The notes: generated by a model from the sequence alone, not told the origin. A DNA stretch of 64,000 bases from Hordeum vulgare subsp. vulgare (GCF_904849725.1 NC_058519.1:181835703-181899702), one strand, 5' to 3'. Counted from the stretch's first letter, positions 33,447 through 45,052 are shown. Program-made: numbers and translations.

Positions 33447-35522
33447 ATGACTGAAAACACCAAACTTTGTGACTTCTCGAATACTAATAATAATGATTTT
33501 ATTAGTACTCCGATTGCTCCCACCACTACTACGGAGTCATACGAAATCAATGTCGCTTTGCTGAATGTTGTTATGAAAGAGCAATTCTCTGGCCTTCCTA
33601 GTGAAGATGCCGCATCCCATCTTAATACCTTCATAGAGCTTTGCGATATGCAAAAGAAGAAAGATGTGGATAATGATGTGATTAAATTGAAGCTTTTTCC
33701 TTTATCGTTGCGAGATCGAGCAAAAACTTGGTTTTCGTCTTTGCCCAAAAATAGTATTGATTCTTGTGATAAGTGCAAACATGCTTATATATCCAAGTAT
33801 TTTCCGCCGGCTAAGATTATCTCTCTCCGTAATTATATCATGAATTTTAAGCAACTTGATCATGAACATGTTGCACAATCTTGGGAGAGAATGGAATTGA
33901 TGATTAGAAATTGTCCCGCTCATGGCTTGAGTCTTTGGATGATTATACAAATCTTCTACGCTGGCTTGAATTTCACTTCTAGAAATATCTTGGACTCCGC
34001 CTCCGGTGGAACGTTCATGGAAATCACGTTAGGAGAAGCCATGAAACTCCTAGACAATATCATGACGAACTACTCTCAGTGGCACACTGAAAGGTCACCT
34101 ACTAGTAAGAAGGTACACGCTATAGAAGAAATTAACTCGTTGAGTCCTAAGATGGATGAGTTGATGCATTTGGTTGCTAGTAGAAGTACTCCTTTAGATC
34201 CTAATGACATACCCTTGTCTTCCTTGATTGAGAGTAGCAACGCTAGCTTGGATGTTAATTTTGTTGGTAGGAATAATTTTGGCAACAACAATGCTTTTAG
34301 AGGAAACTATGTTCCTAGGCCTTTTCCTAGTAACTCCTCTAATAACTTTGGCAACTCCTACAGCAATACTCATGGAAATTACAATAGATTACCCTCTGAT
34401 CTAGAGGGTAATATCAAAGAGTTTATCAAATCGCAAAAGATTTTCAATGCGTCCATAGAGGAAAAACTACTCAAAATTGACAATTTGGCTAAGAGCGTTG
34501 ATAGAATGTCTAGTGATATTGATGCTTTGAAAGTTAGATGTGCTCCTCCCAAGATCAATATGGATGAAACTTTAAAAGCTATGCGTGTTTCCATGAGTGA
34601 GAGCAAAGAAAGAACCACCCAAATTCGTGCTAGACATGAATGGCTTAAAAAGGCGTGTTCTCGTGATAAGAATCACGAAGATCTTAAAGTGCTTGGTGTG
34701 ACTCCCATTAAATCTTTGTTTTCGCATGTCAAACCTAATGATTATGGGGCTGGATATGAATCCACTTTGGTTGAAAAACGCCCCAATGATTCGGAGTCCA
34801 CCTATCTTGATGCTAAAAGCATTGAAAGTGGAGTAGACGATATTAAAACTTTGAGTAGTAATGAAATTACTACTTTGGATTTCAAGGAATTCAATTATGA
34901 TAGTTGCTCCTTGATTGAATTCATTTCCTTGATGCAATCCATGCTAAACTCTCCACACGCTTATAGCCAAAACAAGGCCTTTACCGATCATATCGTCGAA
35001 GCTATGATAAAATCTCTTGAAGAGAAACTTGAATTGGAAGTCTCTATCCCTAGAAAGCTTCATGATGAGTGGGAACCTACTACCAAAATCAAAATCAAAA
35101 ACTATGAATGCAATGCTTTGTGTGATTTGGGTGCTAGTGTTTCCGCGATTCCAAAGTCTTTATGTGATGTTCTGGGTTTTAATGAGATTGAAGAGTGTTC
35201 TCTTAATTTGCATCTTGTGGATTCTACTATCAAGAAACCCATGGGAAGGATCAATTATGTTCTTATTATTTCAAATAGGAACTATGTACCCGTGGATTTC
35301 ATTGTGCTTGACATTGATTGCAATCCTACATGCCCTATTATTCTTGGTAGACCTTTCCTAAGGACTATCGGTGCTATCATCGATATGAAGGAAGGGAATA
35401 TTAGATTTCAATTTCCTTTAAAGAAGGGCATGGATAAATTTCCTATAAAGAAAATAAGATTGCCTTATGAATCCATGATGAGGGCTACTTATGGTTTGAG
35501 CACCAAAGACGACGATACGTGA
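33447..35522 (+). CDS. Gag-aspartic protease polyprotein of G3, intact ORF
   Basis: 691 codons, ATG at 33447 to TGA at 35520-35522. The frame is open upstream to 33315, but I chose this ATG because the homologous gene in B starts at the equivalent ATG (6114) and the upstream part matches only untranslated leader. Residues about 45-215 form a capsid-type retrotransposon gag domain (LFPLSLRDRAKTWF, KYFPP). Residues about 250-330 are an Asn/Ser-rich linker, then come helical segments and an acidic spacer. The C-terminal 170 residues form a retropepsin-like domain with CDLGASVSAIP (Asp at residue 560) and ILGRPFLRTIGAIID. Gag should assemble virus-like particles in the cytoplasm. D-L-G-A-S instead of D-T/S-G is usual in Athila-like proteases. 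No zinc knuckle, reverse transcriptase or integrase follows. Confidence 0.9.
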   Translation: MTENTKLCDFSNTNNNDFISTPIAPTTTTESYEINVALLNVVMKEQFSGLPSEDAASHLNTFIELCDMQKKKDVDNDVIKLKLFPLSLRDRAKTWFSSLPKNSIDSCDKCKHAYISKYFPPAKIISLRNYIMNFKQLDHEHVAQSWERMELMIRNCPAHGLSLWMIIQIFYAGLNFTSRNILDSASGGTFMEITLGEAMKLLDNIMTNYSQWHTERSPTSKKVHAIEEINSLSPKMDELMHLVASRSTPLDPNDIPLSSLIESSNASLDVNFVGRNNFGNNNAFRGNYVPRPFPSNSSNNFGNSYSNTHGNYNRLPSDLEGNIKEFIKSQKIFNASIEEKLLKIDNLAKSVDRMSSDIDALKVRCAPPKINMDETLKAMRVSMSESKERTTQIRARHEWLKKACSRDKNHEDLKVLGVTPIKSLFSHVKPNDYGAGYESTLVEKRPNDSESTYLDAKSIESGVDDIKTLSSNEITTLDFKEFNYDSCSLIEFISLMQSMLNSPHAYSQNKAFTDHIVEAMIKSLEEKLELEVSIPRKLHDEWEPTTKIKIKNYECNALCDLGASVSAIPKSLCDVLGFNEIEECSLNLHLVDSTIKKPMGRINYVLIISNRNYVPVDFIVLDIDCNPTCPIILGRPFLRTIGAIIDMKEGNIRFQFPLKKGMDKFPIKKIRLPYESMMRATYGLSTKDDDT

Positions 35523-38197
35523 TTCTATCGCTTTATGCCTAGCTAAGGGCGTTAAACAATAGCGCTTGTTGGGAGGCAACCCAATGAATTTATTTCTTTT
35601 TATTTCTATTTTGTTGCGTCCACACTATCATAATTCTGTTATGATTGTGTCTTTTGTGTTTCTTTTTGTGTTGGAGCCAAGCAAAACCTTTATGACTAGT
35701 CTTGGTGATGGTTGTTTGATCCTGCTGGAAAAAGACAGAAACTTTTTGCTCACGAGATAATTTTTCATTTTTATTCAAAAAGAGCTTTTGAGTTGATTAT
35801 TTTTGCTGCTAGTTGATATGCCTTTTTACCAAGAAGTCGTAATTGTTCAGAATTTTTTAGGTACCACAAGTATACAAAGTATACAGATTGCTACAGACTA
35901 GTCTGTTTTTCACAGATTCTGTTTTTGTTGAGTTGGTTGCTTGTTTTGATGGAACTATGGATAATATAGGGGGGTACTAGCCATGTAAAAGTGAGAATAC
36001 AGTAATATAACACCAATATAAATATAAATTAAGATTTCTACGGTATCTAAAGAGGTGGTAGTTTGTTTTCTTGTGCTAATGTTATCACGAGTTTCTGTTT
36101 AAGTTTTGTGTTGTGAAGTTTTCAAGTTTTGGGTGATGTTCTCATGGACAAAGAGATAAGGAGTGGAAAGAGCTCAAGCTTGGGGATTCCCAAGGCATAC
36201 CAAGCCAAATTCAAGGACACCAAAAAGCCTAAGCTTGGGGATGCCTCAGGAAGGCATCCCCTCTTTCGTCTTCAATCCATCGGTAACATTACTTGGAGCT
36301 ATATTTTTATTCACCACATGATATGTGTTTTGCTTGGAGCGTCTTGTATCGTAGGAGTCTTTTATTTTGTTGTGTCACAATCATCCTTGCTGCACACCTT
36401 TTGAGAGAGAGACGCACTCATCGTGATTTTGCTAGAATGCTCATAGTGCTTCACTTATATATTTTGAGCTAGATAATTTTGCTCTATGTGCTTCACTTAG
36501 ATCTTTTAGAGCACGGCGGTGCGTGACTTGGTAGTTAGCTTATGCTATGAAAGTAGTCCCGGAGGTGATAGGTACCCAAAGAGGATACAAAAATCTCCAT
36601 CTTCGTGTGCATTGAGTAGAAAGAGAAGTCTTGATTCCTCTCAATTAGTTTTGAGACGTGGATTTGGTAATATTAAGAGTTATGTTAGTAGGGTGTTGTG
36701 AATCTAGAAGTAGTTGTGTTGAAGTTAGTGATTCCCGTAGCATGCACATATGGTGAACCGCTATGTTAGGAAGTCGGAGCATAATTGATCTATTGATTGT
36801 CATCCTTTGTGTTGAGGTCAGGATCACGCGATGGTTAACACCTACCAACCCTTCCCCTAGGAGTATGCGTTTAGCACTTTGTTTCGATTACTAATAAAAA
36901 GTTTGGCAACAAGTATGTGAGTTCTTCATGACTAATGTGAGTCCACGGTATAGATTCACTTTCACCTTTCACCATTGCTAGCCTCTCTAGTGCTGCGCAA
37001 TTCTCGCCGGTGCACGAACCCACCATATGCCTTCCTCAAAACAGCCACCATACCTACCTACTATGGCATTTTCATAGCCATTCCGAGATAGATTTCCATG
37101 CAACTCCCATCATTCCGTCTCATGACTTGTGTCGTCACTCTCATATTGCCATTGCATGATCGTAAGATAGCTAGCGAGATGTTTCAACGTCATACGCCAA
37201 GCTAGATCGTTGCACATCCCGGTACACTGCCGGAGGCATGTCCTATAGAGTCATCATTGTTCTAAGCTTTGAGCTGTGAGTAAATAAAAGTGTGATGATA
37301 ATCATTATTAGAGCATTGTCCCATGTCAGGAAATAAAAAAAGGCCAAAGATCCCAAATAAAAAAGAGAGGCCCAAGAGCCCATAAAAAATATTTAAAAAA
37401 AGAGAGAAATAGAGAGAAGGGACAATGCTACTATCTTTTTCCACACTTGTGCTTCATAATAGCACCATGTTCTTCATGGTTGAGAGCCTCTCGTTTCGTC
37501 ACCACCATATGCTAGTGGGAATCTTCATTATATATCTTGGCTTGTATATTCCAATGATGGGCTTCCTCAAAATTGCCCTAGGTCTTCATGAGCAAGCAAA
37601 TTGGATGCACACCCACTAGTTCTCCTTTTGAGCTTTCACATACTTATAGCTCTAGTGCATCCTTTGTATGGCAATCTCTACTCATTCACATTGATATCTA
37701 TTAATGGGCATCTCCATAGCCCTTTGATATGCCGAGTCAATGTGACCATCTCCTCCTTTTTTGTCTCACAACCACCACCACACTCTATTCCACCTATAGT
37801 GCTATATCCATGGCTCACGCTCATGTATTGCGTGATATTTATACAAAGTTTGAGAAAGTAAGTGTGCGAAAACAATTACTTGGCCAATACCGGGGTTGTG
37901 CATGATTTAAATTAGTTGAGAGGATGATGGAGCATGGCCAGACTATATGATTTTGTAGGGATAACTTTCCTTGGCCTTGTTATTTTGAAAGTTCATGATT
38001 ACCTTGCTAGTTTGCTTGAAGTATTACTATTTTCATGTCAATAGAAAACTATTATTTAGAATCTTACGGATCTGAACATTCATGTCACACGAAATAAGTT
38101 GCAAAGGACAACTATGCTAGGTAGCATTCCACATCAAAAATCCAGTCTTTATCACTTCCCTACTCGAGGACGAGCATGAGTTAAGCTTGGGGATGCT
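35523..38197 (+). other. Non-coding 3' region of G3
   Basis: 2.7 kb without a supported gene. Landmarks: post-stop stem-loop, internal polypurine-like AAGCTTGGGGATTCC (36176-36190), hairpin GGGGATGCC/GGCATCCCC (36237-36261), two CTTCACTTA repeats (36449 and 36491), inverted repeat AGCATTGTCCC (37312-37322) with GGGACAATGCT (37419-37429), and the terminal polypurine tract. Confidence 0.75.
35537..35586 (+). promoter_or_regulatory. Conserved post-stop stem-loop motif of G3
   Basis: It lies 14 bases after the stop: GCCTAGCTAAGGGCG, spacer, AGCGCTTGTTGGGAGGCAAC, CCAA. TTGGG (35569-35573) pairs with CCCAA (35580-35584). Confidence 0.65.
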
Positions 38198-39728
38198 TGA
38201 TACATCTCCAACGTATCTATAATTTTTGATGGTTTCATGCTATTATCTTGTCAAACTTTGTAAGTTTTGTATGCCTTTTATATCTTTTTTTGGGACTAAC
38301 TTATTAACTCAGTGCCAAGTGCCAGTTCCTGTTTTTCCATGTTTTTGACCCCTTTCAGAGGAGGATTTTAAACGGAGTCCAAACGGAATGAAACTTCCAC
38401 AAAGATTTTTTCCGAAACAGAAGAAGATCGGGAAGCCTGAGAATCAGGGCAGGGGGCCAACAGGGACCCCACAACCCCCTAGCCGCGGCCAGGGGGGCCC
38501 GCGCCTCCCAGGCTTGTGGGCTCCCTGGGCCACCTCTTCCCTAGGTCTTTCGCCTATATATTCCCTAACATCCTAGAAAAAATCAGGAGATCATCGAAAG
38601 TACTTTTCCGCCGCCGCAAGCTTCTGCCTCCGCAAGATCCCATCTGGGGCACGTTATGGTGCCCTGTCGGAGGGGAGAATTCGGATACGGAGGGCTTCTT
38701 CATCAACACCATGACCTCTCCGATGATGCGTGAGTAGTTCACCACAGACCTACGGGTCCATAGCTAGTAGCTAGATGGCTTCTTCTCTCTCTTGGATCTT
38801 CAATACAAAGTTCTCCATGACCTTCATGGAGATCTATCCGATGTAATCTTCTTTTGCGGTGTGTTTGTCGAGATCCGATGAATTGAGGATTTATGATCAG
38901 ATTATCTATGAATCTTATTTGAGTTTCTTGTGATCTCTCTTATGCATGATTTCATATCCTTGTAATTCTCTTTGAGTTGTGGGTTTTGTTTGGCCAGCTT
39001 GATCTATGATTCCTGCAATGGGAGAAATGCTTGGTTTTGGGTTCATATCATGCGGTGACCTCACCCAGTGACAGAAGGGGTAGCAAGGCACGCATCATGT
39101 TGTTGCCATCAAGGGTAAAAATATGGGGTTTTCATCATTGGTTTGAGTTTATCCCTCTACATCATGTCATCTTGCTTAAGGCGTTACTCTGTTCGTCATG
39201 AACTCAATACACTAGATGCATGCTGGATAGCGGTCGATGTGTGGAGTAATAGTAGTAGATGTAGAAAGTATCGGTCTACTTGTCTCGGACGTGATGCCTA
39301 TATGTATGATCATTGCCTTAGATATCGTCATGACTTTGCGCGGTTCTATCAATTGCTCGACAGTAATTTGTTCACCCACAGTAATATTTGCTATTTTGAG
39401 AGAAGCCTCTAGTGAACACTATGGCCCCTGGGTATACTTCACACCATATTTTCAGCCTTACACTTTTGCTTCGTTGCACTTTCCGCCTTCAGATCTCACT
39501 ATGCAATCAATCTTGAAGGGATTGACAACCCCTTTATAGTGTTGGGTGCAAGCTCTTTTGTGTTTGTGCAGGTACTCTGGACTTGACGAGATTCTCCTAC
39601 TGGATTGATACCTTGGTTCTCAAACTGTAGGAAATACTTACTGCTCCTGTGCTGCATCGCCCTTTCCTCTTCAAGGGAAAAACCAACGCAAGCTCAAGAG
39701 ACGATAGAAGATTTCTCTCGCCATAGCA
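38198..39728 (+). repeat. 3' LTR of G3
   Basis: TGATACATCTCC...CGCCATAGCA, TATATA at 38555-38560, identical in length (1531 bp) to the 5' LTR. Confidence 0.92.
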
Positions 39729-39733
39729 GTAGC

Positions 39734-40308
39734 CAACTTGGGGAGGAGACCTACTCCAAGTAGGATTGGAGGAGGACTCCTCCCTAGCTTAGGCCGAGCC
39801 CAAGGAGGATCTCCTTGGTACTCAAGGCTAGAGCCTCCTTCCTCCTATATATACTAGATGTTTTATGGTTTTTGAGACACAATTTCAGCCACGTGAAACC
39901 CTCTCCTCTAGTTCATAGTTCTTCCTCTAGATCAGATTTCTGCGGTGCTTAGGCAAAGCCCTGCAGGAATAGATCACCACCACCGCCGCCATGCCGTCAC
40001 GCTGCCGGAGAACTTATCTACTTCCCCGTCTCTCTTGCTGGATCAATAAGGCGGAGATCTTGATCGAGCTGTACGTGTGCTGAACGCGGAGGTACCGTCC
40101 GTCCGGTACTAGATCGGGACGGATCGTGGGACGACGGTGATTTGAATCACGAAGACGTTCCACTACATCAACCGCGTTTCTTAACGCTTCCTGCTTAGTG
40201 ATCTACAAGGGTATGTAGATCCGATCTCCCTCTCGTAGATGATCATCACCACGATAGGTCTTCGTGTGCGTAGGAAATTTTTTGTTTCCCGTGCAATGTT
40301 CCCCAACA
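39734..40308 (+). repeat. A2 LTR, second part
   Basis: It resumes right after the GTAGC copy with CAACTTGGGGAGGAG, matching 46797 onwards in the 3' LTR, including CCTATATATACTAG (about 39844). It ends GTTCCCCAACA at 40308. Confidence 0.88.
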
Positions 40309-41577
40309 ATGCCATCATGAGCTAGGTTCATGCGTAGATGAAATCTCGAGTAGAACACAAAAGTTTTTGTGGGCATTGATCTTCGATTTGGTGCCCTCCT
40401 TAGTCTTTTCTCAATTCGGTGGTATTGTGGGATTGAAGCGGCCCAAACCAATCTTACTCGTACGCTTACGAGAGACCGGTTTCATCGACTAACATGCAAC
40501 TTGTTGCATAAAGATGACTGGCGGGTGTTTGTTTCTTCAACTTTAGTTGAATCGGATTTGACCGAGGCGGTCCTTGGAGAAAGGTTAAATAGAAATTTGA
40601 ATATCACCGTTGTGGCTTTGCGTAAGTAAGACGCGATCATAATAGATACCCATAGCAGCCACGTAAAACATGCAACAACAAATTAGAGGACGTCTAACTT
40701 GTTTTTGCAGGGTATGCATGTGATGTGATATGGCCAAAGACATGATGTGATATATTGGATGTATGAGATGATCATGTTGTAATAGTTAAATATCGACTTG
40801 CACGTCGATGCTACGGCAACTGGCAGGAGCCTGAGGGTTGTCTTTAAACTAACATTTGTGCTTGAAAATGTGTTTACTATATTGTTAGGTAGTAGCTTTA
40901 GTAGTGATTGCATAGAGAGCACGACAAGCTCGATGGCGACACAATGATGGAGATCATGATGATGGATATCATGGTGTGGGGCCGGTGATGATGAAGATCA
41001 CGACGGTGCTTTGGTGATGGAGATCAAGAAGCACAAGATCATGGCCATATCATGTCACTTATGAATTGCATGTGATGTTAATCTTTTTATGCACCTTATT
41101 TTTCTTAGAACGACGGTAGCATTATAAGGTGATCCCTCACTAAAATTTCAAGATAAAATTGTGTTCTCCCCGACTGTGCACCATTGCGACAGTTTGTCGT
41201 TTCGAGACACCACGTGATGATCGGGTGTGATAGACTCAACGTTCACATACAACGGGTGCAAAACAGTTGCACACGCGGAACACTCGGGTTAGGCTTGACG
41301 AGCCTAGCATGTACAGACATGGCCTCGGAACACAAGAGACTGAAAGGTTGAGCATGAATCATATAGTAGATATGATCAACATAGAGATGTTCACCACTGA
41401 AACTATACTCAAATCTCGTGATGATTGGACTTGAGTTAGTGAATTTGGATCATGCGATACACGAATAACTAGAGGGATGTCTATTTGAGTGGGAGTTTAT
41501 AAGTAATATGATTAGCCAAACTCAATTGTCTTGAACATAGTCTAAGTAATCTTTGCAAAATTTTATGTTGTAGATCA
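40309..41577 (+). other. A2 untranslated leader with degraded primer site
   Basis: The initiator-Met primer site TGGTATCAGAGC is degraded here to TGCCATCATGAGC (40310-40322). The 1.27-kb leader up to the gag ATG has no supported gene and resembles the long leader of BARE/Angela elements. Confidence 0.75.
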
Positions 41578-42305
41578 ATGGCTCGCGCAGTAGCAACCCT
41601 CAATTTCAATACGTTCCTAGAGAAAGCTAAGCTGAAAGATGATGGTAGCAACTTTGTAGACTGGGCTCGAAATCTGAGGCTTATCCTTCAAGTTGGGCAA
41701 AATAATTATGTCCTTGATGCAGCTCTAGGAGATGAACCACCCGCTACGGCTGAACACGATGTTTTGAACGCTTGGCAAGCTCGTAAGGATGACTACTCAC
41801 TAGTTCAATGTGCGGTTTTGTATGGCTTAGAACCGGGAATTCAACAATGCTTCGAACGTCATGGAGCATATGAGATGTTCCAGGAGTTGAAGTTTATCTT
41901 TGAGAAGAATGCCCGGATCGAGAGGTATGAGACCTCCGATAAATTCTATGCTTGCAAAAATGGAGGAGAATTGGTCTGTCAGTGAACATGTGCAAAATGT
42001 CTGGGTACTCAAACCGTCTATCTGAGCTGGGGATCGATCTCCCGCAAGAAGCTATCACTGATAGAATTTTTCAATCACTACCACCTAGCTACAAGAGCTT
42101 TGTGTTGAACTATAACATGCAAGGGATGAATAAGTCACCCGGCGTGTTATTTGCGATGTTGAAAGTCGCTGAGTCAGAAATCTGGAAAGAACATCAAGTG
42201 TTGATGGTCAATAAGACCACTAGTTTCAAGAAGAACGACAAAGTCAAGAAGGGTAACTCCAAGAAGAGTGGAAAAACTGTTGCCCCTCCGACGAAGAAAC
42301 CCTAG
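41578..42305 (+). pseudogene. A2 gag (Copia capsid), frameshifted
   Basis: ATG at 41578. The first 135 codons contain the Copia gag N-terminal features (FLEKAKLKDDGSNFVDW, WQARKDDYSLVQC). A frameshift near 41955 moves the reading to the frame ending at 42305, which carries SLPPSYKSFVLNYNMQGMNK and a basic tail. The gag zinc knuckle follows in degraded form at about 42330-42373 (Cys-Tyr-Tyr-Cys kept, then one base lost). Related to BARE/WIS gag. Not functional. Confidence 0.87.
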
Positions 42306-42754
42306 GCTGGGCCTAAGACGGAAATTGAGTGTTATTATTGCAAGGGGCTGGTCACTGGAAGCGCTACTGCCCCAAGTATGTGGCCGATAAGAAGGCGGCC
42401 AACACCAAACAATGTATATATGATATACATGTTATTGATGTGTACCTAACCAACTCTCGTAGTAGTTCCTAGGTATTTGATACCGGTTCTGTTGCTCACA
42501 TTTGCAACTCAAAGAAGGAACTGCGGAATAAGCGAAGGCTGACAAAGGATGAAGTGACGATGCGCGTGGGAAATGGTTCCAAGGTTGATGCGATCGCCGT
42601 CGGCACGATCTCACTTCAGTTACCATCGGGATTAGTTATGAACTTAAATAATTGTTATTTAGCGCCTGCGTTAAGCATGAACATTATATCTGGATCTTGT
42701 TTAGTGCCAGACGGTTGCTGATTTAAGTATGGGAATAATGGTTGTTCTATTTAT
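42306..42754 (+). pseudogene. A2 aspartic protease region, with nonsense codons
   Basis: The active-site FDTGSVAHIC is intact (Asp codon 42479-42481) and is followed by the conserved MRVGNGS-type and SLQLPSG segments. A TAG lies immediately upstream (42470-42472) and a TGA at 42719-42721 separates it from the integrase frame. Confidence 0.82.
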
Positions 42755-43732
42755 ATGAGCAATATATTTTATGGTCATGCACCCAATTTGACGGGTTTGT
42801 TCATATTAAATCTCGATTGTGATGATACTCACATCCATAATATTGAGACCAAAAGATGTAGAGTTAACAATGATAGCGCCACTTTCTTGTGGAACTACCG
42901 CTTAGTTCATATTGGTGTTAAACGCATGAAAAAACTCCATGTTGATCGACTTTTGGAGTCACTTGATTTTGAATCACTTGACACATGTGAACCATGCCTC
43001 TTGGGCAAGATGACTAAGACTCTGTTCTCTGGAACAATGGAGCGTGCAAGTGACTTAATGGAGACTATACATACTGATGTGTGTGGACCAATGAGCATAG
43101 AGGCGCGCGGTGTATATCGTTATTTTCTCACCTTCAGTGACGATTTGAGTAGGTATGTCTATATCTACTTGATGAAGCACAAGTCTGAAACGTTTGAAAA
43201 GTTTAAGCAATTTCAGAGTGAAGTTGAAAATCATCGTAGCAAGAAGATCAAGTTCTTACGATCTGGTCGAGGAGGAGAGTATCTGAGTTACGAGTTTAAT
43301 GCTCACTTAAGACAATGTGGAATTGTTTCACTGTTGACACCGCCTGGAACACCACAGCGTAATGGTGTGTCCGAACGTCGTAATCGTACTTTGTTAGATA
43401 TGGTGCGATCCATGATGTCTCTTACCGATTTGCCATTATCGTTTTCGGGCTATGCATTAGAGACAGCTGCATTCACTTTAAATAGGGCACCATCAAAATC
43501 CGTTGAGACGACACCATATGAGCTATGGTATGGCAAGAAGCCAAAGTTGTCGTTTCCTAAAGTTTGGGGATGTGATGCGTATGTCAAAAAGCTTCAGCCT
43601 GAAAAGCTGGAACCCAAAGCGGAAAAGTGTGTCTTCATAGGTTACCCAAAAGAGACAGTTGGGTACACCTTCTATCTCAGATCCGAGGGCAAAGTGTTTG
43701 TCGCTAAGAATGGAGCTTTTCTTGAGAAATAA
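42755..43732 (+). pseudogene. A2 integrase, open frame but active-site Asp lost
   Basis: 325 open codons. The N-terminal HHCC zinc-binding region is partly changed: the first His position is Asn (residue 47), while His52 and Cys78/Cys81 are kept. The catalytic core has Asp108 (HTDVCGP) and Glu207 (NGVSERRN), but the second Asp of the DD35E triad, expected at residue 171 in an RSDxGGE context, is Gly (GGT at 43265-43267). The spacing 171 to 207 is the classic 35-residue gap. The C-terminal GKKP and VFIGYP motifs are present. The protein could be made but should not catalyse integration. Confidence 0.88.
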
Positions 43733-43733
43733 T

Positions 43734-45052
43734 TTCTCTCGAAAGAATTGAGTGGGAGGAAGATAGAACTTGATGAGGTTACAGAACCTCTGCTTCAACA
43801 AGATGGTGGCGCAGGGCAGAAAGAAATTTATGTCGAGGCAGCACCGGTTGAAGAGGAAGCTAATGATGATGATCATGAAGCTTCAGATCAAGTTATTGTC
43901 GGACCTCACAGGTCGACAAGAGCACGTACTACTCCCGAGTGGTACAGAAATCTTGTCTTGTCTATCATGTTGTTAGACAACAATGAGCATGCGAGTTATG
44001 GAGAAGAAATGGTGGGCCCAGGTTCCAACAAATGGTTAGAGACCATGAAGTCCGAGATAGGATCTATGTATGAAAACAAAGTGTGTACTTTGGAAGTATT
44101 ACATGAAGGTCACAAGGCTATTCAGAACAAATGGATCTTTAAGAAGAAGACGGACACAGACGGTAATGTGATCGTTTATAAAGCTCGACTTGTGGCAAAG
44201 GGTTTTTCACAAGTTCAAGGAGTTGACTACGATGAGACATTCTCACCCGTAGTGATACTTAAGTCCGTCTGAATCATGTTAGCAATAGCTGCATTTTTCG
44301 ATTATGAGATCTGGTAGATGGATGTAAAAACGACGTTCCTTAATGGGTTTCTTAAGGAAGAGTTGTATATGATACAACCCAAAGGTTTTGTCGATCCAGA
44401 GAGTGCTGACAAAGTATGCAAGCTCCAGCGATTCATTTATGGACTGGTGCAAGCATCTCAGAGTTGGAATAAGCGCTTTGATGAGGTGATCAAGGCGTTT
44501 GGGTTTATACAAGTTGTAGGAGAAGCTTCTATTTACAAGAAAGTGAGTGGGAGATCTGTAGCGTTTCTAATATTATATGTGGATGACATATTACTGATTG
44601 GAAACAATGTGGAGTTTTTGGAGAGCGTAAAGGATTACTTGAACAAAAGTTTTTCAATGAAAGACCTAGGAGAAGCTCCTTATATATTAGGCATTAAGAT
44701 CTATATGGATAGATCGAGGCGCTTAATAGGACTTTCACAAAGCACATACCTTGATAAAGTTTTGAAGGAGTTCAAAATGGAACAATCCAAGAAGGGGTTC
44801 TTGCTTGTGTTACAAGGTATAAAGTTGAATAAAACTCAGTGTCCGGTAATTGAAGAAGATAGAGAAAAGATCAGTGTCGTCCCAGCCATAAGGTATATCA
44901 TGTATGCAATGTTGTGCACAAGACCGGATGTCAGCCTGGCCATAAGTATGGCAGACAGGTTTCAAAGTGATCCAGGAGTGGAACACTGGGCGGCGGTCAA
45001 GAATATTCTGAAGTACCTGAAAAGGACTAAGGAAATGTTTCTCGTTTATTGA
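43734..45052 (+). pseudogene. A2 reverse transcriptase, interrupted by nonsense codons
   Basis: After an acidic linker and the HRSTRARTTPEWY motif, the Copia reverse transcriptase begins near 44000 (NKWIFKKKTDTDGNV, YKARLVAKGFSQVQGVDYDETFSPV). Stops at 44270-44272 (TGA) and 44315-44317 (TAG) follow, and then the open frame 44318-45052 with MDVKTTFLNG and the catalytic YVDD box (44576-44587). Both stops could derive from single C-to-T changes (CGA, CAG). Non-functional as it stands. Confidence 0.88.

Larger units (their letters stand above)
31696..39728 (+). mobile_element. Athila-like Gypsy element G3, complete gag-protease type without pol
   Basis: 5' LTR 31696-33226 and 3' LTR 38198-39728, both 1531 bp; primer site TGGCGCCGTTGCCGGGG at 33237-33253; intact gag-protease ORF 33447-35522; non-coding 3' region; polypurine tract AAGCTTGGGGATGCT at 38183-38197. 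Target copies are GTGGC (31691-31695) and GTAGC (39729-39733). The LTRs differ at about 5% in their first 260 bases by eye. With no reverse transcriptase or integrase it is non-autonomous, yet it kept a long open reading frame. It is the innermost level of the nest G0 > C1 > G2 > A2 > G3. Confidence 0.92.

Noticed and set aside
40309..41577. Host gene upstream of the A2 gag
   Set aside because: Matches the long untranslated leader typical of BARE/Angela elements; frames are short and without domains.
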